A stretch of DNA of 64,000 nt, from NCBI RefSeq assembly GCF_012927745.1, contig NZ_JABBKX010000005.1:186001-250000 (forward strand). Direction: 5' to 3'. The DNA is from Neoroseomonas marina. Its GTDB lineage: Bacteria; Pseudomonadota; Alphaproteobacteria; Acetobacterales; Acetobacteraceae. The notes beneath the pieces are model-generated. The model did no database searches, had not been told where the DNA came from, and saw nothing but the letters and a program-made list of their open reading frames with translations. Below are positions 25,072-32,771 of this stretch, piece by piece (within the stretch, counting starts at the first letter, position 1; every line of letters begins with the position of its first letter). Made by a program: the position numbers and the translations under genes.

Positions 25072-26780
25072 TCCGTCGCACCGGGCGCCTCGCCGGGTAC
25101 GGCGAGGCGCCGCGGCGCGAGCATCGCCAGGCCGCCATCCGCCGCGGGGCGGAAGGCGTGCAGCCAGAAGTGCCGCTCCTCGCTGTCCGGCCCGCCCATC
25201 ACGGGCGATGGCGCGGACAGGATGCGCAGGCCCCCGCAGCACCCCATCCAGTCGAAATGCCGGTGCCCGTGCAGCACGACGATGCGCGGCGCGATCCGCC
25301 GCAGCCGCTGCAGCACCCAATGCCCGTTCACCAGTGCCGTGCCGATGCGATCAGCCAGCGGCGCGCCGGGGCGCGGATACTCGACCAGGTGATGATGCAG
25401 CGCGACGAGCCAGCGCGCCGCGGGCCACGCTGCCATGGCGCGTTCGGCGCTGCGCAGCTGGTCCATCGCCACGATGCCGAGGGCATTGGTGAAGGAGAAA
25501 TGCGTCTCCGCATTGGAATCGAGCAGCACCACCCCAATCCCGTCCGGCGTCGCGGGCGGGACGATCATCGGGAAGGACGCGTTCCAGACGTGTCGCGCGG
25601 CCAAGCCGGCCCGCAGGCCCCCGCGATCCATGAACCGCGCCAGCGCGGCGGCGCGACCACCTGCGGCGAGCCAGGCGTTGAGCGTCGGCCCGGCGCGGCG
25701 CGTGGCGCGGTCCACCACCTGCACGCGATCGCCCTGGACCCGCGCCATGGCGGCGAGCATCCGCAGCCGCCGCAGCGACCCGCCGGGCGCCGTGGGCAGT
25801 TCGAGCCGTGACGGGTTGGCGCGGTCCACGATGTTCACGTCGTGGTTGCCGGGCAGGATCAGCACGCGGCGCGCGAGGCCCGGATGGCGTGCCAACACGC
25901 TTTCGAAGGCGATGAATTCCGCGTTGCGGCCGGCATCGGTGATGTCGCCGGTGACGAGGATCCAGTCGAGCGGCCGGGCCGCGTCTTCCTGCGCGATCAG
26001 GTCGAAGACGCGGTCGAGCCGATGGTTGCCGCGCGGCCCGTCGCGGCCGCATTCGAGGCGGAAGCCATAGGTCTCGCCGACCACGTGGATGTCCGATAGA
26101 TGGGCGATGCGCCAGGTGGCCTCGCCATCCTCGGTCGGGCCGAGTTCCTCCGGCGTGCCGGCCAGGGCTTCCGCGATCGACCAGGCGGGCGCGCCGACCA
26201 TCAGGTAGACGGCGACGACCCAGATGCCGTTGCGGATCGCATCGCCCGCCGAGGCCAGCAGACCCGTGCGGGAGAAGTCGGTGACGGTCAGGCTCGGCAG
26301 CGGCCCGACGGTCCAGGCGACGCAGCCTGCCAGCAGGGCGAGCACGCCGCCCGCCGCGAGCCCCGCGATGCGCCGCGTCGTCGCCAGGTCCCGCCGCGGC
26401 GCCAGGCTTTCCAGCGCCAGCCGCGCGCCCTCGCGCAACGCGGTGTAGAGCGGTTGCACCAGGCCGGCGTTGAGCGCCCAGAAGTTCCGCTCGACGATCA
26501 GGAACAGGTCACGGCCCCAGGCCCAGGCGACGCCCGCCGCCACCGCCGCGAAGGCCAGCAGGGAAAGCCCCCGCCAGGCCTGTTCCGTCACCCACAGCAC
26601 CAGCTTGGGCGCGGCGCCCAGCAGCAACGCGGGGATCACCAGCAGCATCGTCGCCGCCAGCGCGAGCTTCGGCAGGCTGATCTCGAGCAGCATGTGCGAG
26701 GCATGCCCGAGCAGCGAGTGGCGCGAGGTGCTCGAGGCATCGTCCTCGAGGTCACCATCGCGTGGATCGGCGAAGCTCAC
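25056..26780 (-). CDS. Membrane-anchored calcineurin-like metallophosphoesterase
   Basis: A 574-residue protein whose N-terminal ~210 residues hold about four hydrophobic segments (roughly 37-57, 71-88, 137-158, 184-200). A soluble metallophosphoesterase domain follows. Metal motifs are complete: SDIH (D230/H232), VTGDITD, LPGNHD, LHHHL and GHRHF. I start it at the GTG at 26780, which overlaps the upstream dehydrogenase stop as GTGA; the first ATG would be 26693. The long upstream open frame is a shadow of the dehydrogenase gene. Possible substrates are lipid or nucleotide phosphates; unknown. Confidence 0.85.
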   Translation of the reverse strand: MSFADPRDGDLEDDASSTSRHSLLGHASHMLLEISLPKLALAATMLLVIPALLLGAAPKLVLWVTEQAWRGLSLLAFAAVAAGVAWAWGRDLFLIVERNFWALNAGLVQPLYTALREGARLALESLAPRRDLATTRRIAGLAAGGVLALLAGCVAWTVGPLPSLTVTDFSRTGLLASAGDAIRNGIWVVAVYLMVGAPAWSIAEALAGTPEELGPTEDGEATWRIAHLSDIHVVGETYGFRLECGRDGPRGNHRLDRVFDLIAQEDAARPLDWILVTGDITDAGRNAEFIAFESVLARHPGLARRVLILPGNHDVNIVDRANPSRLELPTAPGGSLRRLRMLAAMARVQGDRVQVVDRATRRAGPTLNAWLAAGGRAAALARFMDRGGLRAGLAARHVWNASFPMIVPPATPDGIGVVLLDSNAETHFSFTNALGIVAMDQLRSAERAMAAWPAARWLVALHHHLVEYPRPGAPLADRIGTALVNGHWVLQRLRRIAPRIVVLHGHRHFDWMGCCGGLRILSAPSPVMGGPDSEERHFWLHAFRPAADGGLAMLAPRRLAVPGEAPGATDQAAP

Positions 26781-27697
26781 GCGCCGTCGCGCAGGATGCG
26801 ACGGCAGTGCTGCAGCGAGGCCTCGATCAGGTTGTCCGTCGCCTCCGGGGTGCGGAAGGCGGAATGGGAGGCGAGCACGACGGTGTCGAGCCCGGCGAGC
26901 GCATGCCCGGCGGGCAGCGGTTCCTCGACGAAGACATCGAGGCCCGCGGCGGCGATGCGGCCCGATCGCAGCGCCTCGGTCAGCGCGGCCTCGTCCACGA
27001 TCGCCCCGCGCGCGGTGTTCACGAACAGCGCGCCGGGACGCATCTTCGCCAGCCGCGCCGCATTCAGGAAGCCCCGCGTCTCGTCGTTCAGCAGCAGGTG
27101 CAGGCTGACGACATGGCTTTCGCCGAGCAGCGTGTCGATGTCGGTGAAGGTCACGCCCGGATGGGACTTCGGCGTGCGGTTCCAGGCCAGCACCTTCATC
27201 CCCGCACCGTTGCACAGGCGCGCCATCTCCGCCCCGATGCCGCCGAAGCCGATGATGCCGACGGTCTTGCCGGTGAGCTGCATCCCATCCGTGCGCGGCC
27301 AGCCGCCAGCCTTGATGGCGTGGTGCATCAGCCCAATGCCGCGTGCGGCGCCCCACATCAGGGCGAAGGCCATCTCGGCCACCGCCGTGTCGCCATAGCC
27401 CTTGATGATGTGGACCTTGACGCCGCATTCGACTTCCAGCGCCTCGGGGTCCATGTAGGACCGCGCGCCGGTGCCGAGGAAGACGATGTGCTTCAGGTCC
27501 GGACAGCGCTTCACCACATCGACGGGGAAATGCGTGTGGTCGTCGATGGCGATCTGCACACCCTTCAGCAGGCCGGGCAGCGCCTCGGGCGTGATGTCGG
27601 GGTCCTCGTGGATCGCGACCGGCAGGTCATCGGCGCGGTGCAGGCGCCGCATGACGTCGGCGAGGGAGGCGTTGGCATCGACGAAGGCAGCGCGCAT
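26777..27697 (-). CDS. D-2-hydroxyacid dehydrogenase (NAD-binding)
   Basis: Cytoplasmic oxidoreductase of 306 aa in the D-isomer-specific 2-hydroxyacid dehydrogenase family. The NAD-binding GIIGFGGIG is at 148-156. The catalytic Arg lies in VNTARGAIVDE, the Glu in DVFVEEPLP and the His in LASHSAFRTPEAT. ATG 27697 has GGAG seven bases upstream. The gene follows a racemase-group enolase gene by 10 nt and overlaps the phosphoesterase gene by 4 nt. An acid epimerised or dehydrated by the enolase enzyme could be its substrate (inference). Confidence 0.9.
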   Translation of the reverse strand: MRAAFVDANASLADVMRRLHRADDLPVAIHEDPDITPEALPGLLKGVQIAIDDHTHFPVDVVKRCPDLKHIVFLGTGARSYMDPEALEVECGVKVHIIKGYGDTAVAEMAFALMWGAARGIGLMHHAIKAGGWPRTDGMQLTGKTVGIIGFGGIGAEMARLCNGAGMKVLAWNRTPKSHPGVTFTDIDTLLGESHVVSLHLLLNDETRGFLNAARLAKMRPGALFVNTARGAIVDEAALTEALRSGRIAAAGLDVFVEEPLPAGHALAGLDTVVLASHSAFRTPEATDNLIEASLQHCRRILRDGA

Positions 27698-27707
27698 CGA
27701 GGTCTCC

Positions 27708-28796
27708 TCAAGCATCCGCGGCGTGCTTCGCGAGCGCCGCTTCGTCCCACACAATGCCCATTCCCGGCCGATCCGGCACCAGGGCCGTGCCATCCTTCAC
27801 CGCGAGGGGTTCCGCCAGCAGCGGCGCCGCGATGTCGAGGTGTTCCAGCAGATGCGCCGTCGGCGTCGCCTGCAGCAGGTGGACGCTGGCCTCGACGAAG
27901 ATGTGGGAGGACATCGGCACGCGATGCGCCGCGGCCATCGCCGCCGCGCGCAGCCAGCCCGTCACGCCGCCGATCTTCATCGCATCGGGCATGCAGAGAT
28001 CGACGGCCCCGGCCATCAGCGCCTTGTGCATCGCGGCGGGGCCCCACCAGTTCTCCCCGCCCTGGACCGGGATCGCGAGGCGCCGCGACAGTTCCGCGAG
28101 CCCCGCATCGTCCTGCACCGGCAGCGGTTCCTCGAGCCATCGCACGTCGAGGTCCTGCAGCGCGCGGCCCCGGCGTTCGGCCTCGGGCAGGCTCAGCGCC
28201 TGGTTGTAGTCGACCAGGATGCCGACCTCTCCGCCCACCGCAGCGCGGACGGCGCGCACGGTGTCGAGGTCGTCCTCGAGCCGCTTCTGCCCGACCTTGA
28301 ACTTCACCCATCGCGCGCCGAGCGTCGCGACCGCCTGGCCGGCTTCCTCGGCCAGCATGGCCGCGCCCCAGCCGCGCAGGGAGGCATAGATCGGCACCGG
28401 CTTCGGCTCGGCGCCCAGCATCACGCACAACGGCACGCCGGCGCGGACGGCCAGCGCATCCCACATCGCCATGTCGAGCGCGGAGAGCGCGATCTGCACC
28501 AGCCCCTCGGTGCCGAGGATGCGCCCCGCATCGTGCAGTTCCCGCCAGAGCGTCGCCGGCGCCAGCGTCCGGCCGACCAGTCCGGCGCCGAGGCTGCGCG
28601 CCAGCGCTGCGGTCGGCCCGAGCGCCGCCGGCGTATAGGGGAAGACATAGGCCGTGCCGGCGGCGCCATCCGCCGTCCGCACGTCGACGATGACCAGCGG
28701 CGCGCGCGGGATCACGTTCAGGCTGTTGCGCAGCGGCGGGTCGATCGGCGCATCCACCGCGCGCACGCGGATGTCTGCGATCACCGGCGTGGTCAT
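27708..28796 (-). CDS. Mandelate racemase-group enolase superfamily enzyme
   Basis: Enolase-superfamily enzyme of 362 aa. All mandelate-racemase active-site residues are present with almost the same numbering as the Pseudomonas enzyme: K165 and K167 (KFK), metal ligands D196, E222 and E248, and the D271/H298 dyad. Acid-sugar dehydratase or alpha-hydroxyacid racemase activity is therefore plausible. It heads an operon with a D-2-hydroxyacid dehydrogenase and a membrane phosphoesterase. The exact substrate cannot be assigned, because most members of this subgroup remain uncharacterised. Confidence 0.88.
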   Translation of the reverse strand: MTTPVIADIRVRAVDAPIDPPLRNSLNVIPRAPLVIVDVRTADGAAGTAYVFPYTPAALGPTAALARSLGAGLVGRTLAPATLWRELHDAGRILGTEGLVQIALSALDMAMWDALAVRAGVPLCVMLGAEPKPVPIYASLRGWGAAMLAEEAGQAVATLGARWVKFKVGQKRLEDDLDTVRAVRAAVGGEVGILVDYNQALSLPEAERRGRALQDLDVRWLEEPLPVQDDAGLAELSRRLAIPVQGGENWWGPAAMHKALMAGAVDLCMPDAMKIGGVTGWLRAAAMAAAHRVPMSSHIFVEASVHLLQATPTAHLLEHLDIAAPLLAEPLAVKDGTALVPDRPGMGIVWDEAALAKHAADA

Positions 28797-28830
28797 GGGC
28801 GGGTCCTCCGGGCGCGATCCTGCCCGCGCG

Positions 28831-29703
28831 TCAGCCGCTCGTCGAGCCAGCCACCCGGAAGAGCGCGACGTTGAGCTCCGCGCCGAGGAGGACGACATAG
28901 ACGCTGACCCAGAACCACATCAGCAGGCCGACCGTCGCGCCGAGCGGCCCGTACATCAGGTCATAGGTCGCGAAGTTCGACACGTAGAGCGAGAAGGCCG
29001 CCGACGCGACGGCCCAGAGCAGCGTCGCCACGACCGCGCCCGGCAGCGTCCAGACCAGGCCCGGATGGCGTCCCGAAGGACCGAGCCGATAGACCAGGAT
29101 CAGCCCGACGAAAACAAGGCCGAGCAGCGTGCCCATCGACATCCCGCGCAGCGCCCAGGCATGGGGCGGCGGCAGGCCGAGCAGCGCGACGACGGAGGGC
29201 AGCGCGACGAGCGAGGCGATCGCGAGCGTCGCCGCGACGGTCAGTGCCAGCGTCATGCCGATCGCCAGGGAATGGTAGCGAAAGAAGCCCCGCGATTCCT
29301 CGACGCCATGCGCCATGTTGAGCGCGCCGATCATCGCCCGCGTGCCCGCCGAAGCGGACCAGATCGCGACCGCGCCGGAGACGATCGCCCCCCACTCGAG
29401 GCGCGGCCGCGGCTGGGCGACGAGTTCGTGCAGCCGCTGGGCGATGAGCTGGTAGGTCTCGTCCGGCACCAGTTCGCGCAGCACCTCGAGCTGCGGTTCG
29501 ACCGAGGCGCTGTCGAAGGCCATCCCGTAGAACAGCACCAGCAGCGTGATGCCGGGGAACAGCGCCAGCATGGCGTAGAAGGCGCAGCCCGCGGCGGTCA
29601 GGGAAATGCGGTCGGACGCAGCGCTGCCCATCACGCGGCGCGCGATGGCGATGGCGCCTTCGCGGCGCGAGGGCCGGCTGTGGAGCGGCGGCATGACGTC
29701 CAT
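28831..29703 (-). CDS. YihY/BrkB-family inner membrane protein
   Basis: A 290-residue polytopic membrane protein with about six hydrophobic segments. The family opening is RISLTAAGCAFYAMLALFPGITLLVLFYG, and NFATYDLMYGPLGATVGLLMWFWVSVYVVLLGAELN is the conserved C-terminal pair of helices. BrkB was once called ribonuclease BN, which later proved wrong, and the molecular role is unsettled. The start is ATG 29703. It sits between the enolase-family gene and the EF-hand gene, all on the same strand. Confidence 0.9.
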   Translation of the reverse strand: MDVMPPLHSRPSRREGAIAIARRVMGSAASDRISLTAAGCAFYAMLALFPGITLLVLFYGMAFDSASVEPQLEVLRELVPDETYQLIAQRLHELVAQPRPRLEWGAIVSGAVAIWSASAGTRAMIGALNMAHGVEESRGFFRYHSLAIGMTLALTVAATLAIASLVALPSVVALLGLPPPHAWALRGMSMGTLLGLVFVGLILVYRLGPSGRHPGLVWTLPGAVVATLLWAVASAAFSLYVSNFATYDLMYGPLGATVGLLMWFWVSVYVVLLGAELNVALFRVAGSTSG

Positions 29704-29744
29704 GCCGCATCACCTAGGGTGTTGTGGCCGGAAGTGGAACAGCC

Positions 29745-30053
29745 TCAGCGAGTCGTGTCCGGGCGCGCGGTTTCGGGAGGCTTCTGGCGATCGGTCGCCG
29801 CCCCGAGCTCCAGCGGCGTGATCCGTCCGTCCTGGTCGGTATCGAGCCGCTGGAGCAGGGTGGTGAGCGTGTTGCCCGTGGGTGTCCCCGGCCCTGCCAT
29901 GCTGGCGGGGCCTGGCCGCAATCCTTGCAGCGTGGCGGCGAAATCCTGTCGCGCGCCGGCAGCCTGAAGCCGAGCCGCATCCTGCTGGCTCTGCATGCGG
30001 AAGGCCCGGATGGCCTGGGGGGCCGTGAGAGAGCGGTCCGGGACGATCTGCAT
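29745..30053 (-). CDS. Small EF-hand protein
   Basis: A 102-residue protein with one canonical calcium-binding EF-hand loop, DTDQDGRITPLE, at 71-82 (D71, D73, D75, E82). The N-terminal half is Gln/Ala/Arg-rich and probably helical (ALTAPQAIRAFRMQSQQDAARLQ region). No signal peptide is visible. It lies 41 nt upstream of the YihY/BrkB gene on the same strand, downstream of repeat copy C. A single EF-hand usually works by dimerisation or with a hidden partner loop. Function unknown. Confidence 0.7.
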   Translation of the reverse strand: MQIVPDRSLTAPQAIRAFRMQSQQDAARLQAAGARQDFAATLQGLRPGPASMAGPGTPTGNTLTTLLQRLDTDQDGRITPLELGAATDRQKPPETARPDTTR

Positions 30054-30147
30054 GGCTGCGTCACTCCGTGATGGTCGGGCCCGCCTTTGTGGCGGGCGGC
30101 CCCGTGTTGGGGGTGACGGGGGCATTGCAGGGGGCGTGCCAGAAGGT

Positions 30148-30233
30148 CGGGGGAGGAGAACCTCCCTCGTATGTCCATTGGTTCCAAAGAAGGTTGAGGG
30201 AGGTTCGGGGGGAGAAGTTCCCTTCTCCCCCCG
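30148..30233. repeat. Dispersed double-hairpin intergenic element, copy C
   Basis: The most compact of the three copies. Hairpin 1 (30148-30169) has an AGAA loop and an 8-9 bp stem with one G-T pair. Hairpin 2 (30206-30233) is a perfect 12-bp stem with TTCC loop. The core is TTCCAAAGAAGGTTGAGGG. Hairpin 2 starts 1 nt after the stop of the RlmM-like gene read on the minus strand. Unlike copies A and B, the flanking genes are in tandem, and hairpin 1 points towards the start side of the EF-hand gene. Confidence 0.85.
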
Positions 30234-30234
30234 C

Positions 30235-31143
30235 CTACGCGAGCCGCGCGAAAGTCAGCTCATGCTTGTTGTGGAACCCATGGAAGACCTGGGCTCCCGG
30301 TATCGCGGCGAAGGCCGCGGCGGCGTCGTGGTCGGTGTCCCCCTGGAACTTCAGCGTGCAGACAAAGTTCCGCGCCGCTCCCGCTTCCATCCACTTCTGC
30401 ACCAGCCCGAGCAGCCGGGCCGGGTAGCAGATGATGTCCGAGAACAGCCAATCGACCGGCACTTCCTGCCGGGGATCCAGGGCAAAGGCGCTCTCCTGCC
30501 GGCAGGAAACGCCGGGCATGGCAGCGATCGCCGGGTCGAGCGGTGCCTTGTCCACCGCCGTGACGCGCGCGCCGAGGCGCGCCAGCGCCCAGGTCCAGCC
30601 GCCGGGGGAAGCGCCGAGGTCGAGGCAGGTCTCGCCGGGCTGCGGATGGTGGCCGATCCGGGTCAGCGCTTCCCACAGCTTCAGGTAGGCGCGCGACGGG
30701 GGTCCCTCGCGGTCTTCGGCGAAGCGGACTTCCCCGTTCACGAAGGGGCTCGTCTTGGTGGGGCTCGCAAGCATCCGGTCCGGCGCGAGCAAGGTCCAGG
30801 CCCCGAGATGGCCGCCCGGCGCGGGTTCCGGGAAGACCAGCGGGCGGGCCTTCACGGGCGGCAGGCGCTCGGCGAGGAGTGCCGAGCGGCGGTGGTGCAG
30901 CAGCGGGTAGTGTGCCCAGTTGCGCTGGATGGCGCGCAGCGCATCGGCGCCGGCCTTCACCGAGGGGACCGCGATCTCCCGCGGATCGGTCCAGACATCG
31001 AGGGCCCAGGCGGCGGTGACCGGCGCATCGGGCGTCAGCGCCAGCCGGCCGTGCCAGGCCTCCACCCGAACGCCGGCGCGGCGAAGCTCCTCGCCGAGGT
31101 CGCCCTCGAAGCCCTCTGCCGCCAGGTAGGCGCTGCGGATCAC
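30235..31143 (-). CDS. RlmM-like 2'-O-ribose methyltransferase
   Basis: SAM-dependent methyltransferase of 302 aa resembling RlmM (23S rRNA C2498 2'-O-methyltransferase) and other FtsJ-fold enzymes. The SAM motif I is LDLGASPGGW (174-183). The K-D-K-E tetrad can be traced as K155 (YLKLWE), D in LFSDIICYP, K in CTLKFQGD and E in KHELTF. The N-terminal part (about 1-110) would be the THUMP-like RNA-binding region. The start is GTG with a GTGA overlap to the upstream DUF423 gene. It is shorter than E. coli RlmM (366 aa). Confidence 0.82.
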   Translation of the reverse strand: MIRSAYLAAEGFEGDLGEELRRAGVRVEAWHGRLALTPDAPVTAAWALDVWTDPREIAVPSVKAGADALRAIQRNWAHYPLLHHRRSALLAERLPPVKARPLVFPEPAPGGHLGAWTLLAPDRMLASPTKTSPFVNGEVRFAEDREGPPSRAYLKLWEALTRIGHHPQPGETCLDLGASPGGWTWALARLGARVTAVDKAPLDPAIAAMPGVSCRQESAFALDPRQEVPVDWLFSDIICYPARLLGLVQKWMEAGAARNFVCTLKFQGDTDHDAAAAFAAIPGAQVFHGFHNKHELTFARLA

Positions 31144-31502
31144 CGCTTCAGCGCCGCGGCCGCGAGCAAGGCCCAGCCGATCATCAGCGTGGTCCCGCCG
31201 ATCGGCGCGACGGAGCCCAGCGACGGGTTCCCCAGTGCGCTCCACCACACCGCGCCGCAGAACATCACGGTCCCGATCGCGAAGGCCGCGCCGGCCAGCT
31301 GCGCGAGCCAGCGGCCGCGCTCGGCCATCAGCCCCGCGGCGATCAATGCCAGCGCGTGCCAGCCCTGGATCATCAGCGCGCTGTCCACGCCACGGCGCTG
31401 CGCGCCCTCGAACCCCGCCGGCGCGCCATGCGCGGCCCAGGCCGACAGACCGACGACAACGAGCCCGGCGATGGCGCCGAGAAACAGCCAGAGACGATGC
31501 AT
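31140..31502 (-). CDS. DUF423 small membrane protein
   Basis: A 120-residue membrane protein with four hydrophobic segments and the family features LGAIAGLVVVGLSAWAAHGA at the N-terminus and FCGAVWWSALGN ... VAPIGGTTLMIGWALLA at the C-terminus, typical of DUF423 (YwdK-like) proteins. It is coupled to the RlmM-like gene by a GTGA overlap. The same pair, DUF423 next to an RlmM-like methyltransferase, recurs in proteobacteria (from memory). Function unknown. Confidence 0.88.
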   Translation of the reverse strand: MHRLWLFLGAIAGLVVVGLSAWAAHGAPAGFEGAQRRGVDSALMIQGWHALALIAAGLMAERGRWLAQLAGAAFAIGTVMFCGAVWWSALGNPSLGSVAPIGGTTLMIGWALLAAAALKR

Positions 31503-31543
31503 GGCCCGCTGCTTACGCGCGCCGGCCGCGAAGGGCCAGGGCC

Positions 31544-31825
31544 TCAGCCGCCGGTGAACAACCGCCGGGCGCGTTCCCCGGCCGCCACGAGCCGGCGGCC
31601 GAAGCTGGCCTCCATCTCCTCGACGCGGCCCACATGCTGCGGCCAGCGGCCCTGCACCCAGCCCCAGCGCCGCGCGGCCCAGATGTGCTGGTCCCGCAGG
31701 ACGAAGACGCCAAGCGCGAGGAAGAGGAAGCCCTGGAGGAAGGGCAGGACCAGGCCGAGCAGGCCGAGGACCAGCAAGGCCCAGCCGACGCATTTGCGGG
31801 AGAGCGAGGGTCGCAGGATCACCAT
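31544..31825 (-). CDS. Small PGPGW-like transmembrane protein
   Basis: A 93-residue protein with a hydrophobic hairpin at about 12-46 (CVGWALLVLGLLGLVLPFLQG then FLFLALGVFVL). A basic, Trp-rich cytoplasmic tail follows (WAARRWGWVQGRWPQHV). The layout is like the PGPGW family of putative membrane proteins, but the PGPG turn is PFLQG here. ATG 31825 precedes the hydrophobic region; longer upstream frames run across hairpin repeats and are rejected. The role is unknown. Confidence 0.65.
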   Translation of the reverse strand: MVILRPSLSRKCVGWALLVLGLLGLVLPFLQGFLFLALGVFVLRDQHIWAARRWGWVQGRWPQHVGRVEEMEASFGRRLVAAGERARRLFTGG

Positions 31826-31856
31826 GGGCAGCGAGATAGGGGCGCCGATCGTGGAA

Positions 31857-31910
31857 TTGGAGGGGCGCCGCCCCTCCAAGCCTCCCCGCCAAAGGCCGAA
31901 GGTCCTTTGG
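31857..31910. repeat. Tandem hairpins after phzF
   Basis: Two inverted repeats sit between phzF and the next gene. One is a perfect 10-bp stem with 3-nt loop (TTGGAGGGGC / GCCCCTCCAA, 31857-31879). The other is a 7-bp stem with 8-nt loop (CCAAAGG / CCTTTGG, 31889-31910). Read on the minus strand they start 10 nt after the phzF stop. Placement resembles the three-copy element but the sequence differs. A terminator-like or REP-like role is inferred. Confidence 0.6.
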
Positions 31911-31920
31911 AAACCATCAC

Positions 31921-32754
31921 TTAGAAAGTGACGCGACCGGTGATGCAGGTGCGGGTGGCGCCGCCGATCCAGATGCCGTCCGGTTCGCGCGCGACCGTCA
32001 CGCGACCGGCCCGGCCGAGCGTGGTGCCCTGGGCGGCGACGTAGCGGTCGGGGGCCAGGCCCTCCCCGGTCAGCCACTGGGCCAGGCTGGCATTCAGGCT
32101 GCCGGTCACCGGATCCTCATAGGCGCCGCGGCCGATGAAGGCGCGGACCTCGAACTGCGCCTCGCCGCCGGGCTCCCACGGCCCGACCAGGCCCACCACC
32201 ATGCCGTCGATCGCCGCATAGGCCGGCCGCGCCGCGAGCACCGCCGAGCGCGAGGGCAACATCAGCGCCAGCCAGCCGGGACCGTTGTCGACCCAGGCGG
32301 AGGCGACGATGTCCTCGGCCGCCAGTCCGAAAGCGCCCCGGACGCGGGACAACACCCCGGGCTCGAGCGGGCCGGAGCGCACCAGCGGGGGCGCGGCGAA
32401 GGCCAGGCCGCCATCCGCGCCGCGCCGGACCGTCACCAGCCCGGCCTGGCATTCCTGCACGATGTCGGCGCCGCGGGGGACACCGCCCGCCTTGAGCCAG
32501 GCATGGCAGGACCCCAGCGTCGGATGCCCGGCGAAGGGCAGTTCCTGCTGCGGGGTGAAGATGCGCAGCCGGTAATCCGCCTCGGGTCGCGTCGGGCGCA
32601 GCAGGAAGGTCGTCTCGCTGAGGTTCGTCCAGTTGGCGAAGGCCGCCATCTCAGTGTCGGACAGCCCGTCGGCGCCGAGCACCACCGCGACCGGGTTCCC
32701 CTTGAAGGCAGCCGAGCAGAAGACGTCGACCTGCTGGAAGTCGAAGACGGGCAT
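31921..32754 (-). CDS. PhzF-family isomerase
   Basis: Cytoplasmic PhzF-fold protein of 277 aa. The N-terminus FDFQQVDVFCSAAFKGNPVAVVL, the catalytic Glu at 47 in NLSETTFLL, and the IFTPQQELPFAGHPTLGS and DPVTGSLNASLAQWL segments are all conserved. The family includes the phenazine trans-2,3-dihydro-3-hydroxyanthranilate isomerase, but no phenazine genes are present. A general epimerase/isomerase role is therefore more likely. The start is ATG 32754, 17 nt after the GST gene, suggesting co-transcription. Confidence 0.9.
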   Translation of the reverse strand: MPVFDFQQVDVFCSAAFKGNPVAVVLGADGLSDTEMAAFANWTNLSETTFLLRPTRPEADYRLRIFTPQQELPFAGHPTLGSCHAWLKAGGVPRGADIVQECQAGLVTVRRGADGGLAFAAPPLVRSGPLEPGVLSRVRGAFGLAAEDIVASAWVDNGPGWLALMLPSRSAVLAARPAYAAIDGMVVGLVGPWEPGGEAQFEVRAFIGRGAYEDPVTGSLNASLAQWLTGEGLAPDRYVAAQGTTLGRAGRVTVAREPDGIWIGGATRTCITGRVTF

Positions 32755-32771
32755 GGGGTCTGCTCTCCGGT

